Assembly: GCF_900114915.1 (NCBI RefSeq)
Contig: NZ_FOUS01000005.1
Span: 1 to 64,000, forward strand
Reading direction: 5' to 3'
DNA from: Bradyrhizobium sp. Rc3b
GTDB lineage: Bacteria > Pseudomonadota > Alphaproteobacteria > Rhizobiales > Xanthobacteraceae
DNA: 64,000 nt
The position numbers were made by a program, and so were the translations under genes. The notes below the pieces were generated by a model. That model made no database searches, was not told where the DNA came from, and saw only the letters and a list, made by a program, of their open reading frames with translations. Within the stretch, counting starts at the first letter, position 1, and each line of letters begins with the position of its first letter. This document shows positions 46,679-57,714 of this stretch, in pieces.

Positions 46679-47815
46679 ATGAAACATATCACCTGTATCG
46701 ACGATCTTCGCACGCTGCATAAGCGCCGCGTGCCGAAGGCGTTCTTCGACTATTGCGATCGCGGCTCCTATGCCGAGGAGACGCTGCGCGCCAACCGCGA
46801 GGATATGCAGGCGATCAAGTTTCGCCAGCGCATCCTGGTCGACGTCTCCAAGCGCGACACCTCGACCACGATCCTCGGCGAGCCCTCGACCATGCCGCTG
46901 ATACTCGCGCCCGTCGGCCTGCTCGGCATGCAGCATGGCGACGGCGAAATTTATGCCTGCCGCGCCGCGCAGGCCGCCGGTATCCCGTTCACGCAATCGA
47001 CCATGTCGATCTGCTCGATCGAGGACATCGCCGCCAATGTCGAGAAGCCGTTCTGGTTCCAGCTCTACGTCATGAAGGACCGCGGCTTCATCAAGGAATT
47101 GATCCAGCGCGCGATCGCGGCCAAGTGCAGCGCGCTGGTGCTCACCGTGGACCTCCAGGTGATCGGCCAGCGCCACGCCGACATCAAGAACGGCATGACG
47201 GTGCCCCCCGAATGGTCGCTGTCGAAGCTGCTGGATTTCGCCAGCAAGCCCGGCTGGGTCTCCGGCGTGCTGCAGGGCAAGCGCCGCACCTTCGGCAACA
47301 TCGCCGGCCACGTAAAGAACACCGAGGATCTCAATCGCCTCGCCGAATGGACGGCCTCGCAGTTCGACACCTCGCTGAACTGGAAGGACGTCGAGTGGGT
47401 CCGCAGCATCTGGCCGGGCAAGCTCGTCATCAAGGGCATCCTCGACGTCGAGGACGCCGAGGAAGCCGCCAAGACCGGCGCGCAGGCGCTCGTCGTCTCC
47501 AACCATGGCGGCCGGCAGCTCGACGGTGCGCCGTCCTCGATCGAGGTGCTGCCCGAGATCGCCGATGCGGTCGGTGACAGGATGGAGATCATGTTCGACG
47601 GCGGCATCCGCTCCGGCCAGGACGTGATGCGCGCGCTCGCGCTCGGCGCAAAGTCCTGCATGCTCGGCCGCGCCTATGCCTACGGCCTGGGTGCCGGCGG
47701 CCAGGCCGGCGTCGCCAAGGCGATCGACATCATCCAGAAGGAGCTGCTCACCACCATGGGCCTGTGCGGCGTCAACCGGATCGACGAGATCGACGATCAT
47801 GTCATCGCGATGTGA
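46679..47815 (+). CDS. lldD: L-lactate dehydrogenase, FMN-dependent
   Basis: The 378-residue protein is a member of the alpha-hydroxy acid oxidase family, which oxidises L-lactate to pyruvate and passes electrons to the quinone pool. It opens ITCIDDLRTLHKRRVPKAFF, contains the FMN-binding LTVDLQVIGQRHADIKNG and the active-site motif VVSNHGGRQLDG with catalytic H276, and ends in the second FMN phosphate site. Length is normal for LldD. No lactate permease or regulator gene is adjacent. Confidence 0.95.
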   Translation: MKHITCIDDLRTLHKRRVPKAFFDYCDRGSYAEETLRANREDMQAIKFRQRILVDVSKRDTSTTILGEPSTMPLILAPVGLLGMQHGDGEIYACRAAQAAGIPFTQSTMSICSIEDIAANVEKPFWFQLYVMKDRGFIKELIQRAIAAKCSALVLTVDLQVIGQRHADIKNGMTVPPEWSLSKLLDFASKPGWVSGVLQGKRRTFGNIAGHVKNTEDLNRLAEWTASQFDTSLNWKDVEWVRSIWPGKLVIKGILDVEDAEEAAKTGAQALVVSNHGGRQLDGAPSSIEVLPEIADAVGDRMEIMFDGGIRSGQDVMRALALGAKSCMLGRAYAYGLGAGGQAGVAKAIDIIQKELLTTMGLCGVNRIDEIDDHVIAM

Positions 47816-47831
47816 CGGCAGCGGCGGTGCC

Positions 47832-47922
47832 GTAGGGTGGGCAAAGCGTAAGCGTGCCCACCAATGTGCGCAACGTGAGGAAGACGTGGGCACGGCGCTG
47901 ACGCGCCTTTGCCCACCTTACG
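47832..47922. repeat. Dispersed repeat, GGGTGGGC...GCCCACC type (copy 2)
   Basis: It begins GTAGGGTGGGCAAAGCG and ends CGCCTTTGCCCACCTTACG, forming a long imperfect inverted repeat related to 44726-44813. It sits between the convergent lldD and 47935 genes and may stop transcription from both sides. Confidence 0.65.
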
Positions 47923-47934
47923 TTTGTTTTCTCA

Positions 47935-48561
47935 TCACATCGGCGGCGTCAGGCCGTCGCGGCCGACGCTGACGCGGTTGGTCTCGAACGAGCCGTCGGG
48001 CAATTGCTTCATGAAGGCGATGACCTTTGCTCCGGGCTTCAACTCGGATTTGTCGCTCGGCACGAAGGTCACCACCGGCGTGTTGTCGGCGACGAACACC
48101 TTCTTCTCGCCGTCCTTGTACTTGACCAGCAGCGTATGGCCGTCATTGCCGACCACGCTCTCCGACACCGTGGCGTTGGTCATGCTCGAATTCGGCTTGA
48201 GGTCATAGGGCCGCGAGCCCTCGCCGGTGCCGCGCATGCTCTCCGGAAACACGTGGACCTCGACCGCGTTCTGGCCGCCGTCCGGTCCGGGCACCGTGGT
48301 GGCGCCGACGAAGGAGCCGACCTTGATGTCGGCGAGTGAAATTTTGGTAATCCCCGAGACGTTCACGTCGGGAGCGATGCGTAGCTTGACGTCCTCACCG
48401 CTGCGCGACTTGACCTGCATCGTGTCACCATTGACGCTTTCGATCGTGCCGCGCACGCGCGTCGGCACCGGTGCCCTCTGCGCGTAGGCATAGAGGGTGG
48501 AAGCGGCCACCATCGCGACGGCGATCAGCGGACGTGTGAAAGTTGCACGTTGAACAGACAT
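47935..48561 (-). CDS. Exported DUF5666-like protein
   Basis: The 208-residue protein has a signal peptide (PLIAVAMVAASTLYAYAQ) and a beta-rich mature part that includes VRGTIESVNGDTMQVKSRSG and DVKVGSFVGATTV-like segments, a pattern of DUF5666-type periplasmic beta proteins. No catalytic residues are evident. It is probably a soluble periplasmic protein of unknown role. It lies upstream of aroE's stop on the same strand but is not tightly linked (57 bases). Confidence 0.75.
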   Translation of the reverse strand: MSVQRATFTRPLIAVAMVAASTLYAYAQRAPVPTRVRGTIESVNGDTMQVKSRSGEDVKLRIAPDVNVSGITKISLADIKVGSFVGATTVPGPDGGQNAVEVHVFPESMRGTGEGSRPYDLKPNSSMTNATVSESVVGNDGHTLLVKYKDGEKKVFVADNTPVVTFVPSDKSELKPGAKVIAFMKQLPDGSFETNRVSVGRDGLTPPM

Positions 48562-48618
48562 GACGGTCTCCGATTGTCCCCCAGGAATGGAGAACTCCGG
48601 ACGACGCGTGCTATTCTC

Positions 48619-49458
48619 TCAAGTCTTTGTGAGATCGGCCTCGACCAGCGCCCGCAGCTCGGCCGTGACCTCCGGCCGCCGGCCGAACCACAGCTCGAAA
48701 CCGCGCACCGCCTGGTGCAGCAGCATGCCGAGCCCGTCTGCCGTCTTCAGGCCACGCGCCGTTGCGGCGGCGAGCAGCGGCGTCACCAGCGGGACATAGA
48801 CGAGGTCGGCGACCACCGCCGCCTGCGGCAGGCGCGCGACATCAACATCGAGTGAGGGCTGGCCGTGCATGCCGAGCGAGGTCGTGTTCACGAGAAGTTT
48901 TGCGCGCGGCAGCACGTCGTCGATCCCGTCCCACGTCACGGGACGCACGTTCGGCCCGAACTGTCTTGCCAGCGTCTCGGCCCGCGCGATGGTGCGATTG
49001 GCAAGATGGATGTGCTTGATCCCGCGCTCGAGCAGGCCGAACACGACCGCCCGCGAGGAGCCGCCGGCGCCGAGCACCAGCGCCTCCTCGGAGGCATCCC
49101 AACCGGGCGCGCTGGCGTCGAGATTGCCGATGAAACCTTCGACGTCGGTGTTGGTCGAGCGCAGCTCGCCGTCGGCAAACCACAGCGTGTTCGCCGCGCC
49201 GACGGCCTTGGCGCGCGCATCGGGCGCCGACAGCGCCAGCACCTCTTCCTTGTGCGGGATGGTGACGTTGGCGCCGACGAAGCCGCGCAGCGACAGCCGC
49301 AGCACGAAATCCCTGAGATCCTCGGGCGGAACCGCTTCGATGACATAGCCGCCGGCAATGCCGAGCGTGCGCAGCCAGTAATGATGGATCAGCGGCGAGC
49401 GCGAATGCGCGGCCGGCCATCCGATCAGACAGGCTGCAGGAGCTTTGGGCGCGGTCAT
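48619..49458 (-). CDS. aroE: Shikimate dehydrogenase (NADP)
   Basis: This 279-residue enzyme reduces 3-dehydroshikimate to shikimate in aromatic amino-acid synthesis. It shows the substrate site HSRSPLIHHYWL, the catalytic Lys in NVTIPHKE, the NADP loop VLGAGGSSRAVVFGL and NRTIARAE, and the C-terminal LGMLLHQAVRGFELWFG. Length is typical. In related genomes it sits beside coaE and maf; those are not here. Confidence 0.95.
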   Translation of the reverse strand: MTAPKAPAACLIGWPAAHSRSPLIHHYWLRTLGIAGGYVIEAVPPEDLRDFVLRLSLRGFVGANVTIPHKEEVLALSAPDARAKAVGAANTLWFADGELRSTNTDVEGFIGNLDASAPGWDASEEALVLGAGGSSRAVVFGLLERGIKHIHLANRTIARAETLARQFGPNVRPVTWDGIDDVLPRAKLLVNTTSLGMHGQPSLDVDVARLPQAAVVADLVYVPLVTPLLAAATARGLKTADGLGMLLHQAVRGFELWFGRRPEVTAELRALVEADLTKT

Positions 49459-49528
49459 CTTTCCCTCGGGTCGTTTCCGAGGCGATCCATTTCGCGTCCC
49501 GTGGGGCCTGTCAAGCGTGCGGACGTCG

Positions 49529-51271
49529 CTAGTCCGCCGCAGCCTCGTCGGCCGCCCGGCCCTTGATGTCGGCGATCGCGCGGTCGAGGCTCTGGCGATA
49601 GCGCGCCCGCGGCGGCGTCACGCCATGGGTGAGCAGCGCGCGGCGGACAGCGGGCGAAGCCCCCGTGATGAACAGGCGGATGCCCTGGCGGTGCGCCTTG
49701 GCGGCGACGCGGCCCAGCACGTTGGCCGCCGTCGAATCCAGGAACGGCACCGCGGCGAAATCGACCACGAAGGCCTTGCGCCTGTCGGCGACCTCGTCGA
49801 GCACGCCTCCGATGGCGGAGGCCGCGCCGAAGAAGAACGCGCCGGTGATGCGATAGACCAGCACGTCGCGATCGACCGCAAGCGCAGGATCGTAGCGAAC
49901 GCGATCGCCATTGCCGTCGTCGGGACGATCGCCGGCGACCAGCGGCGAGCGTTCCTCGATCCCCGTCATCTCCGCCATGCGATGGATGAACAGCACGGCG
50001 CCGAGCGCAAAGCCGACCAGGATGCCTTCGGTGAGATCGCGGAAGATCGTCAGCAGGAAGGTCGCGAGCAGCACGACGGCGTCGCCCCATGACGAACGCA
50101 GGAGCGTGGCGAATTCGTGCTTCTCCGCCATGGTCCAGGCCACCACGACCAGCACCGAGGCGAGCGCCGCCAGCGGAATGTAGCTTGCGAGCGGCGCCGC
50201 GATCAGCATGAACAGCAGCAGAAACACGGAATGCAGCATTCCGGCCAGCGGCCCGCGCGCACCGGCGCGAATGTTAGTCGCGGTCCGCGCGATCAGGCCG
50301 GTGACGCAGATGCCGCCGAACAGCGCCGAGCCGATATTGGCGGCGCCTTGCGCCACCAGCTCGCAATTGGAGCGGTGACGGCGCCCGGTCATGCCGTCGG
50401 CCACCACCGCCGACAGCAGCGATTCGATGGCGGCCAGCAGCGCGAACGCGATCGCATCCGGCAGCACGGCGCTCGCCTTCGCGACCGAGAACGCCGGCAG
50501 CGCCGGTGACGGCAATTCGCGCGGAATGCCGCCGAAGCGCGACCCGATGGTTTCCACCGGCAGCGACAGCACGGCACACGCAACGGCCGCGATCACGACC
50601 GCGATCAGGATGCCGGGCCAGGACGGCCGCCAGATCCGCAAGGCCGCGATGATGGCGATGCTGACGATCGCGACCGCGACGGCGGATGGATTGATGGTGT
50701 TGAGACCGCCGGCGAGCGCGACCAGCTTTGGAACGAACTCGCTGGGCTCCTTGCCCGCAAGCGTGATCCCGCCGAGATCGCGGAGCTGGCTGGCGAAGAT
50801 GATCACGGCGATGCCGGCGGTGAATCCGACCGTGACCGGATAGGGAATGAACTTGATGTAGGTGCCGACCCGGAGCAGGCCCGCAGCGATCAGGAACACG
50901 CCCGCCATCAGGGTGGCGAGGATGACGCCGTCAACGCCGTGACGCTCCGCGGTCGCTGCAACCAGGACGATGAAGGCGCCGGCGGGTCCGCCGATCTGGA
51001 ACCGGCTGCCGCCGAGCAGCGAGGCGATGAAGCCGCCGACGACAGCGGTGTAGAGACCGCGGTCCGGCGTCACGCCCGAGGCGATCGCGATCGCCATCGA
51101 CAGCGGCAGCGCCACGATCGCAACCGTCAGGCCCGCGAAGACATCGGCGCGGAAGTCCGCGACGCCGTAGCCTTCACGCCAGACGGTGACGAGCTTTGGC
51201 AGATACAGTTCGGCAAAAGTCGGCTGACGCAGCTGGTGCAGCCGGCTTGCGTGATCGCTTGTGATGCTCAT
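49529..51271 (-). CDS. SulP-family anion transporter with STAS domain
   Basis: The 580-residue protein starts at ATG 51271 and has about 12 membrane helices (GLTVAIVALPLSMAIAIASG; GGSRFQIGGPAGAFIVLVAA is the family pore motif), followed by a C-terminal STAS domain (residues about 450-560; VVDFAAVPFLDSTAANVLGR). SulP proteins move sulfate, bicarbonate or other anions, sometimes dicarboxylates. The specific substrate is unknown. It is preceded by a small XRE regulator gene on the same strand, with 95 bases between, which may control it. Confidence 0.92.
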   Translation of the reverse strand: MSITSDHASRLHQLRQPTFAELYLPKLVTVWREGYGVADFRADVFAGLTVAIVALPLSMAIAIASGVTPDRGLYTAVVGGFIASLLGGSRFQIGGPAGAFIVLVAATAERHGVDGVILATLMAGVFLIAAGLLRVGTYIKFIPYPVTVGFTAGIAVIIFASQLRDLGGITLAGKEPSEFVPKLVALAGGLNTINPSAVAVAIVSIAIIAALRIWRPSWPGILIAVVIAAVACAVLSLPVETIGSRFGGIPRELPSPALPAFSVAKASAVLPDAIAFALLAAIESLLSAVVADGMTGRRHRSNCELVAQGAANIGSALFGGICVTGLIARTATNIRAGARGPLAGMLHSVFLLLFMLIAAPLASYIPLAALASVLVVVAWTMAEKHEFATLLRSSWGDAVVLLATFLLTIFRDLTEGILVGFALGAVLFIHRMAEMTGIEERSPLVAGDRPDDGNGDRVRYDPALAVDRDVLVYRITGAFFFGAASAIGGVLDEVADRRKAFVVDFAAVPFLDSTAANVLGRVAAKAHRQGIRLFITGASPAVRRALLTHGVTPPRARYRQSLDRAIADIKGRAADEAAAD

Positions 51272-51366
51272 GCTCCGCTGCCCCACAATGCTCCACCGCA
51301 TCGTGCGGCCGCGATCCGGACGCGACGGTGCGTTGGTTCAGTCTGCTCCGGGCAAGACCCGCAAGA

Positions 51367-51660
51367 TCAAGCCCCCACCCGGCGCGGCGGCCCGGGCTCC
51401 TTCAGGCGGACGCCACGCCCGCCGCTGTCGCTGCGGACCTGCTCGCCGATCAGCTCGACGCCGGCCCGGTCGAACGCCTCGACCACCTTGATCAGGGTCT
51501 CGACCACGCCACGCACATTACCGGTGCTGGCCTCCATCCGCTGGATGGTCGGCAGCGAAACGCCGGCGAGCTCGGCCAGGGTTTTCTGGTCAATGCCGAG
51601 CAGCGCGCGGGCTGCCCGCATCTGGAACGACGTGATCACCTTGGCCTCACTTACCAGCAC
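51367..51660 (-). CDS. XRE-family helix-turn-helix regulator
   Basis: The 97-residue protein has the HTH ARALLGIDQKTLAELAGVSL and PTIQRMEASTG, a Cro/C1-type fold, with a short C-terminal extension. It starts at GTG 51660. It lies directly upstream of a SulP transporter gene on the same strand, and a perfect palindrome (51688-51706) sits 28 bases before its start, so it probably represses itself and the transporter. The ligand, if any, is unknown. Confidence 0.85.
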   Translation of the reverse strand: MLVSEAKVITSFQMRAARALLGIDQKTLAELAGVSLPTIQRMEASTGNVRGVVETLIKVVEAFDRAGVELIGEQVRSDSGGRGVRLKEPGPPRRVGA

Positions 51661-51687
51661 TTATAAATGATATCTGAGACGTGTACA

Positions 51688-51706
51688 ATGATGTAAAATA
51701 CATCAT
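51688..51706. promoter_or_regulatory. Palindromic operator candidate upstream of the XRE gene
   Basis: ATGATGTA-AAA-TACATCAT is a perfect 8-base dyad with a 3-base spacer, 28 bases before the regulator start. Its AT content is far above the surroundings, and it is the only such site in the region. Confidence 0.6.
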
Positions 51707-51768
51707 ATCGGGCTGAAGGCAAGAGGTTGCCCTTGCCCAGCTACGCCGCCGTAATTGCGAGGACCCTT

Positions 51769-51822
51769 GCGACGAAGCAATCCAGAATCCTGCCGCGGCA
51801 CGACTCTCTGGATTGCTTCGCT
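51769..51822. repeat. Palindromic repeat (GAAGCAATCCAGA type)
   Basis: The arms GAAGCAATCCAGA and TCTGGATTGCTTC are inverted copies separated by about 22 bases. It is a dispersed intergenic element. Confidence 0.65.
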
Positions 51823-51879
51823 TTTGCGGTTGGGGCGCGATCACTTGAAACGCCGCACGCGTAGAGACGGCCCCTCACC

Positions 51880-51912
51880 CACCCTCTCCCCGCGAAGAGC
51901 GGGGAGAGGGTG
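51880..51912. repeat. Palindromic repeat (CACCCTCTCCCCGC type)
   Basis: Perfect arms CACCCTCTCCCCGC and GCGGGGAGAGGGTG flank a short loop. It lies 34 bases after the stop of the EF-G-like gene and could stop its transcripts, though no T run follows. Confidence 0.6.
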
Positions 51913-51945
51913 CGAGAGCGTGCGCCTCTGACTAAGCCAGCTTGA

Positions 51946-53994
51946 TCACGCCGCGTGTTGATGCGCGGCGATGATCTGGTCGGCGGCACGGCCGGTGACT
52001 TCGGCCATGTGGTCGAACGTGCGGGTGAAGCTGCCGGCGCCGGCGGTGGCGGAGCGCAGCTCCACGATCAGTTCGCCGATCTCGGCTTCCGGCATCATGG
52101 CACGGACGCTGTCCCAGCCGCTCCAACCGTCACGCGTGTCGAAGCCGAGGATCTGGCCGCGCCGCGCCGACAGGATCGCGTTGATCTTGGCGGTGGCGTC
52201 GGTCGGACAGACGATCTCGACCACGTGGATCGGCTCCAGCAGCACCGACTGACAATGCGGCAGGCCCTCGTTGAGTCCGATCCGCGCCGCCGTGCGGAAG
52301 GCGAGATCTGAAGAGTCGACGCTGTGATAGGAGCCGTCGGTCAGCGTCACCTGCACATCGGTGACGGGGAAACCGAGCGGACCGCGCGTCAATCCGTCGA
52401 CGACGCCTTCTTCCACCGCGCCGATGTAGTTGCGCGGAACCGCGCCCCCAACAACCTTCTCGGCGAACTTGAAGCCCTCGCCGCGCGGCAAAGGCCTGAT
52501 GTCGAGCACGACGTCGCCGAACTGGCCGTGGCCGCCGGACTGCTTCTTGTGGCGACCGCGCTGGACGATCGGCTTGCGGATGGTCTCCTGATAACCGATG
52601 GCGGGTGGATGCGAGGTGATCTTGACGCCGAAGCGGTCGCGCAGCCGCTCGCTGGCAACGCGCAAGTGCATCTCGCCCTGTCCCCACAGCACGGTGTCGT
52701 GGGTCTGGGCGTTCATCACAATGACGAGCGAGGGATCCTCCTCGTGCAGCCGCGTCAGCGCCTGGCCGAGCTTGACGTCGTCCTTGCGGTCGGTGGCCGC
52801 AACCGAGATCGCGAGCACCGGCGGCGTCGGCTCCGAGACCGCGAGCGCCGCTGGCGGGGTCTTGCCGCTCGAGACCGTGTCGCCGGTCTTGATCGGATCA
52901 ACCTTGGCGAGCGCCACCGTGTCGCCGGCTTCGGCCGCGGCACGCTTGGTGTCGTAGGCGCCGTTGACGGCGAGGATGCCGGAGATGCGGCCCGCGCCTC
53001 CGGAAGCGGATTGCAGCGTGGCGCCGTCGTCGAGATGGCCGGCGAGCAGCCGCGTCAATGACAGTTTGCCGCCATGCTGCGAATGCAGTGTCTTGAACAC
53101 GAAGCCGAGCGCGTCCCTGGTCTCGGGCACACCGAGACGTTTTGCGGTCTCCGCAATGCCCGGTGCCTCGTGACGCAGCGCCTTCATCAAACGCAGCACG
53201 CCGTTCTCGCGCGCGGCAGCGCCCAGCAGCACCGGGCAGATCAGTCCCTCGCGCAATTCGCGGGCGAGATCGTCGAACACGGCATCGCGCGGCGGCTGGA
53301 TGTCCTCGAGCAGTTGCTCCATCAGCGCATCGTCGTGATCGGCGAGCTTCTCCAGCATCGAGAAGCGGGCTTCCTTCTCGCGGTCGAGATTGCCGCCTTC
53401 TAGCGCGACCACCTCGGAGGCCTTGTGCTCGCGATAGATGAAGGCGCGTTCCAGCGCGAGATCGACGAAGCCCTCGATCAGCTCGTCCTTCCAGATCGGG
53501 ATCTGGCGCAGCACCAGCGGCACGCGGGAGGCGGGCTGCAGCATTGCGAGCGACTCGCGGATGCGCTGGCTCGCGCGGTCGATCTTGTTGAGGAACAGGA
53601 AACGCGGGATCTTCAGCTCCTCCAGCTCGCGCAGGATGATCTGAAGCTGCGGCAGCTTCTTCTCGTCGGCCTCGCAGACCACGATCGCGGCATCGACCGC
53701 AGGCAGCGCGGCGCGCATGTCGTGGGCAAACTCGACGGAACCGGGACAATCCAGGAAGGTGTAGCTGTCGCCCATGAAACTCGTGGTGGCGGCAGTGAGC
53801 CCGACGGTCATCTTGTGATGACGGGCCTCGGGCGCAGCGTCGCCGACGGAAGTTCCGGCGTCGACACTGCCGGCACGCGGGATTGCGCCCGTTCGCGCCA
53901 GTATTGCTTCGAGAAGTGTGGTTTTACCGCTTTGGAAAGGGCCCACCAGCGCGATGCACCGTGGACCTCGGGGACTTCTGACGTCTTGTCCCAT
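51946..53994 (-). CDS. Elongation-factor-G-like GTPase (EF-G paralogue)
   Basis: The 682-residue protein starts at ATG 53994 behind AAGGAGG. It has a P-loop GPFQSGKTTLLEAILART, a G3-like DCPGSVEFAHDM, and a G4-like FLNKID. It keeps the five-domain EF-G layout, with domain IV (KKQSGGHGQFGDVVLDIRPL) and domain V (EIVCPTDATAKINAILSARR). The P-loop differs from the GHVDAGKT form of true EF-G, and the gene is not in the ribosomal-protein operon, so it is the EF-G-like accessory type. Its ribosomal role in these bacteria is not established. Confidence 0.9.
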   Translation of the reverse strand: MGQDVRSPRGPRCIALVGPFQSGKTTLLEAILARTGAIPRAGSVDAGTSVGDAAPEARHHKMTVGLTAATTSFMGDSYTFLDCPGSVEFAHDMRAALPAVDAAIVVCEADEKKLPQLQIILRELEELKIPRFLFLNKIDRASQRIRESLAMLQPASRVPLVLRQIPIWKDELIEGFVDLALERAFIYREHKASEVVALEGGNLDREKEARFSMLEKLADHDDALMEQLLEDIQPPRDAVFDDLARELREGLICPVLLGAAARENGVLRLMKALRHEAPGIAETAKRLGVPETRDALGFVFKTLHSQHGGKLSLTRLLAGHLDDGATLQSASGGAGRISGILAVNGAYDTKRAAAEAGDTVALAKVDPIKTGDTVSSGKTPPAALAVSEPTPPVLAISVAATDRKDDVKLGQALTRLHEEDPSLVIVMNAQTHDTVLWGQGEMHLRVASERLRDRFGVKITSHPPAIGYQETIRKPIVQRGRHKKQSGGHGQFGDVVLDIRPLPRGEGFKFAEKVVGGAVPRNYIGAVEEGVVDGLTRGPLGFPVTDVQVTLTDGSYHSVDSSDLAFRTAARIGLNEGLPHCQSVLLEPIHVVEIVCPTDATAKINAILSARRGQILGFDTRDGWSGWDSVRAMMPEAEIGELIVELRSATAGAGSFTRTFDHMAEVTGRAADQIIAAHQHAA

Positions 53995-54203
53995 TCGCCG
54001 CCTCCTTGGTGTGGAGCTCGGCCCATGATTGGGTCGGCAACCGCAGATGCTCTGCCCGTCCCCGAGATTTGGCAAGCATCAAACGTCGCTGCGGTGCGTC
54101 GTCGGCTGGATTAGGTCTTAACGCGGCGAGTACGGCTGTCGGCCGCGTGTTCCACCTCTCCCCGGCGAGGAGAGATGAAAGCAGCAAACACCGTCGTCGG
54201 GCG

Positions 54204-54683
54204 TCAACGGCCCGGACGAAGTTCCAGGCTCTCGAGGCCGGCGGCAATGTTGAGGCCGACCTGTCCCTGCACGCTGAGCGGTTGGAGCGCGATCGAATTG
54301 TTGGAGCCGCCGACCAGCACGTTACCGCCCAAGCCGACACCGACCGAGGCGCTGCCCTGCGCGCCGGCATAATTGCCCGAGAGGTCGCCGGGGCCGAGCC
54401 GGTCGACGGGCGCGAACACGCCCCACGCCAAAGCCGTCTCCTGGGTGATGCCGATGTCGAGACCGACTTTGCGGATGGTCGCGACGTAACGATCGTCGGG
54501 CAGACCGTCGGCGCGCAGCACGCAGCCGAGATGGGTCACCGATCCCACGATGAAGCCGACGCTGGCGCCGCCGCGGCATTCGAGCACGCCCACCCGCGCC
54601 ATCCGCTGCTGTGCACTGCCGCCCACGCTAGAGGCAACGAGGCTGGCGGCGGCGAGCCCGGCGAAGATGAACGAACGGCGCAT
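54204..54683 (-). CDS. DUF992-family exported protein
   Basis: From ATG 54683 the 159-residue product has a signal peptide (RSFIFAGLAAASLVASSVGG) and the DUF992 pattern: VGVLECRGGASVGFIVGSVT, HLGCVLRADGL and LSGNYAGAQGSASVGVGLGG. The two cysteines probably form a disulfide. The frame runs open to 55016 but the upstream residues are non-coding in character. The family is common in Bradyrhizobium and is periplasmic; its function is unknown. Confidence 0.85.
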   Translation of the reverse strand: MRRSFIFAGLAAASLVASSVGGSAQQRMARVGVLECRGGASVGFIVGSVTHLGCVLRADGLPDDRYVATIRKVGLDIGITQETALAWGVFAPVDRLGPGDLSGNYAGAQGSASVGVGLGGNVLVGGSNNSIALQPLSVQGQVGLNIAAGLESLELRPGR

Positions 54684-54801
54684 AAAAATATCTCCGGCGA
54701 TGAAGGGATGCGAGCAGAGAGCGCCCCACTCGCTTTGCGCGTCTATGCCACAACAGGCGTGGCCGGGCCAGATCGTGCAGAGGGATTGGCGTGCAAACAA
54801 C

Positions 54802-54828
54802 AAAAAGGCCCGCCGAGGCGGGCCTTTC
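54802..54828 (-). terminator. Intrinsic terminator of the aspartate aminotransferase gene
   Basis: On the minus strand, stem AAAGGCCCGCC/GGCGGGCCTTT is followed by TTTTTG, 22 bases after the stop at 54850. Confidence 0.85.
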
Positions 54829-54849
54829 CGATCGTTCATCGCGACGCGA

Positions 54850-56658
<1,809 letters not shown>

Positions 56659-57309
56659 ATGTACAAGCTCTATTCGATGCAACGCTCGGGCAACAGCTAC
56701 AAGGTCCGCCTTGCGCTGGCGCTGCTCAACGTGCCCTACGAAGCGATCGAGGTGGACATTCTGCGCGGCGAGAGCCGCACGCCGGACTTTCTGACCAAGA
56801 ACCCGTCGGGACAGGTGCCGCTGCTCGAGGTCGGCGACGACCGCTTTCTCGCCGAGTCCAACGCCATCCTCTGGTACGTCGCCGTCGGCACCCCGCTCGC
56901 GCCCGAGAACCGCATCGACCGCGCCGAGGCGCTGCAATGGATGTTCTTCGAGCAGCACGCGCTGGAGCCGAACATCGGCGCCGCCTATTTCTGGCTGTCG
57001 CTGGTCAAGGGCGGGCGCGACCTCCAGACCCATTCGCTGGAGGACTGGATGGAGCGCGGCTATGGCGCGCTCCAGGTGATGGAGAACCACCTCAAGACCA
57101 ACGCCTATTTCGCCGCGCGCCAGCTCACGGTCGCCGACATCGCGTTGTACGGCTACACCCACCTCGCCGACCGCTGCGACTTCGACCTCCAGGCCTTCCC
57201 GGCGATCCGCGACTGGCTGAAGCGGGTGGAAGCTGCGCCGGGCTTCGTGTCGATGGACTGGCGGCCGGCCGACGTCGACGACCCCGCCAGCATTGCAGCC
57301 GGTGCCTGA
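56659..57309 (+). CDS. Glutathione S-transferase family protein
   Basis: The 216-residue protein has the N-terminal thioredoxin fold (YKLYSMQRSGNSYKVRLALA, NPSGQVPLLEV with cis-Pro, and ESNAILWYV) and a helical C-terminal domain with ARQLTVADIALYGYTHLADR. The SGNSYKVR opening suggests a Ser or Cys active site of the beta/theta-like type. The substrate is unknown. It is not closely related to the GST at 40579. Confidence 0.88.
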   Translation: MYKLYSMQRSGNSYKVRLALALLNVPYEAIEVDILRGESRTPDFLTKNPSGQVPLLEVGDDRFLAESNAILWYVAVGTPLAPENRIDRAEALQWMFFEQHALEPNIGAAYFWLSLVKGGRDLQTHSLEDWMERGYGALQVMENHLKTNAYFAARQLTVADIALYGYTHLADRCDFDLQAFPAIRDWLKRVEAAPGFVSMDWRPADVDDPASIAAGA

Positions 57310-57465
57310 GCGCGCCCCTGCCCTCCGGCGAATAGCGGGTACAAAGGTGACGTTCGCCGCAATCCCGCCATTTTCCGCGCGATAGCCGCCGCAATATTGC
57401 CGGTTGAAACTGGGAAATTGTGGAAAGTCGCGGGTGATTCGCTCGCGCGTTGAAGGATTTAGACC

Positions 57466-57642
57466 ATGATACGGGCGTCCGGCACGGCAGGCTTTCAGGG
57501 CCATCCCGCTACCGTAGCGTCTTCCCGGCTGACCAACGCGGTCGCGGCCTCGCTCGCCGTCGCCGCGCTATCGCTGTGCCTGATCGTCACCCTGACGGTG
57601 CTGTCGACCAAGGCGACCATGGCGATGGGCCTGCCGGTCTGA
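57466..57642 (+). CDS. Small single-helix membrane protein
   Basis: A frame of 58 residues starts at ATG 57466. Residues about 20-45 (RLTNAVAASLAVAALSLCLI) form one membrane helix, ending TKATMAMGLPV. There is no family, but composition is protein-like, and a second gene of the same style lies 72 bases downstream. Confidence 0.5.
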   Translation: MIRASGTAGFQGHPATVASSRLTNAVAASLAVAALSLCLIVTLTVLSTKATMAMGLPV

Positions 57643-57714
57643 TTCCCGTTTCATCCTGGTCCAGCCTTCAAGGCGCCGTGTGCCTCGCGCCTTCAGGCAT
57701 CGCGCGGGACGTCG

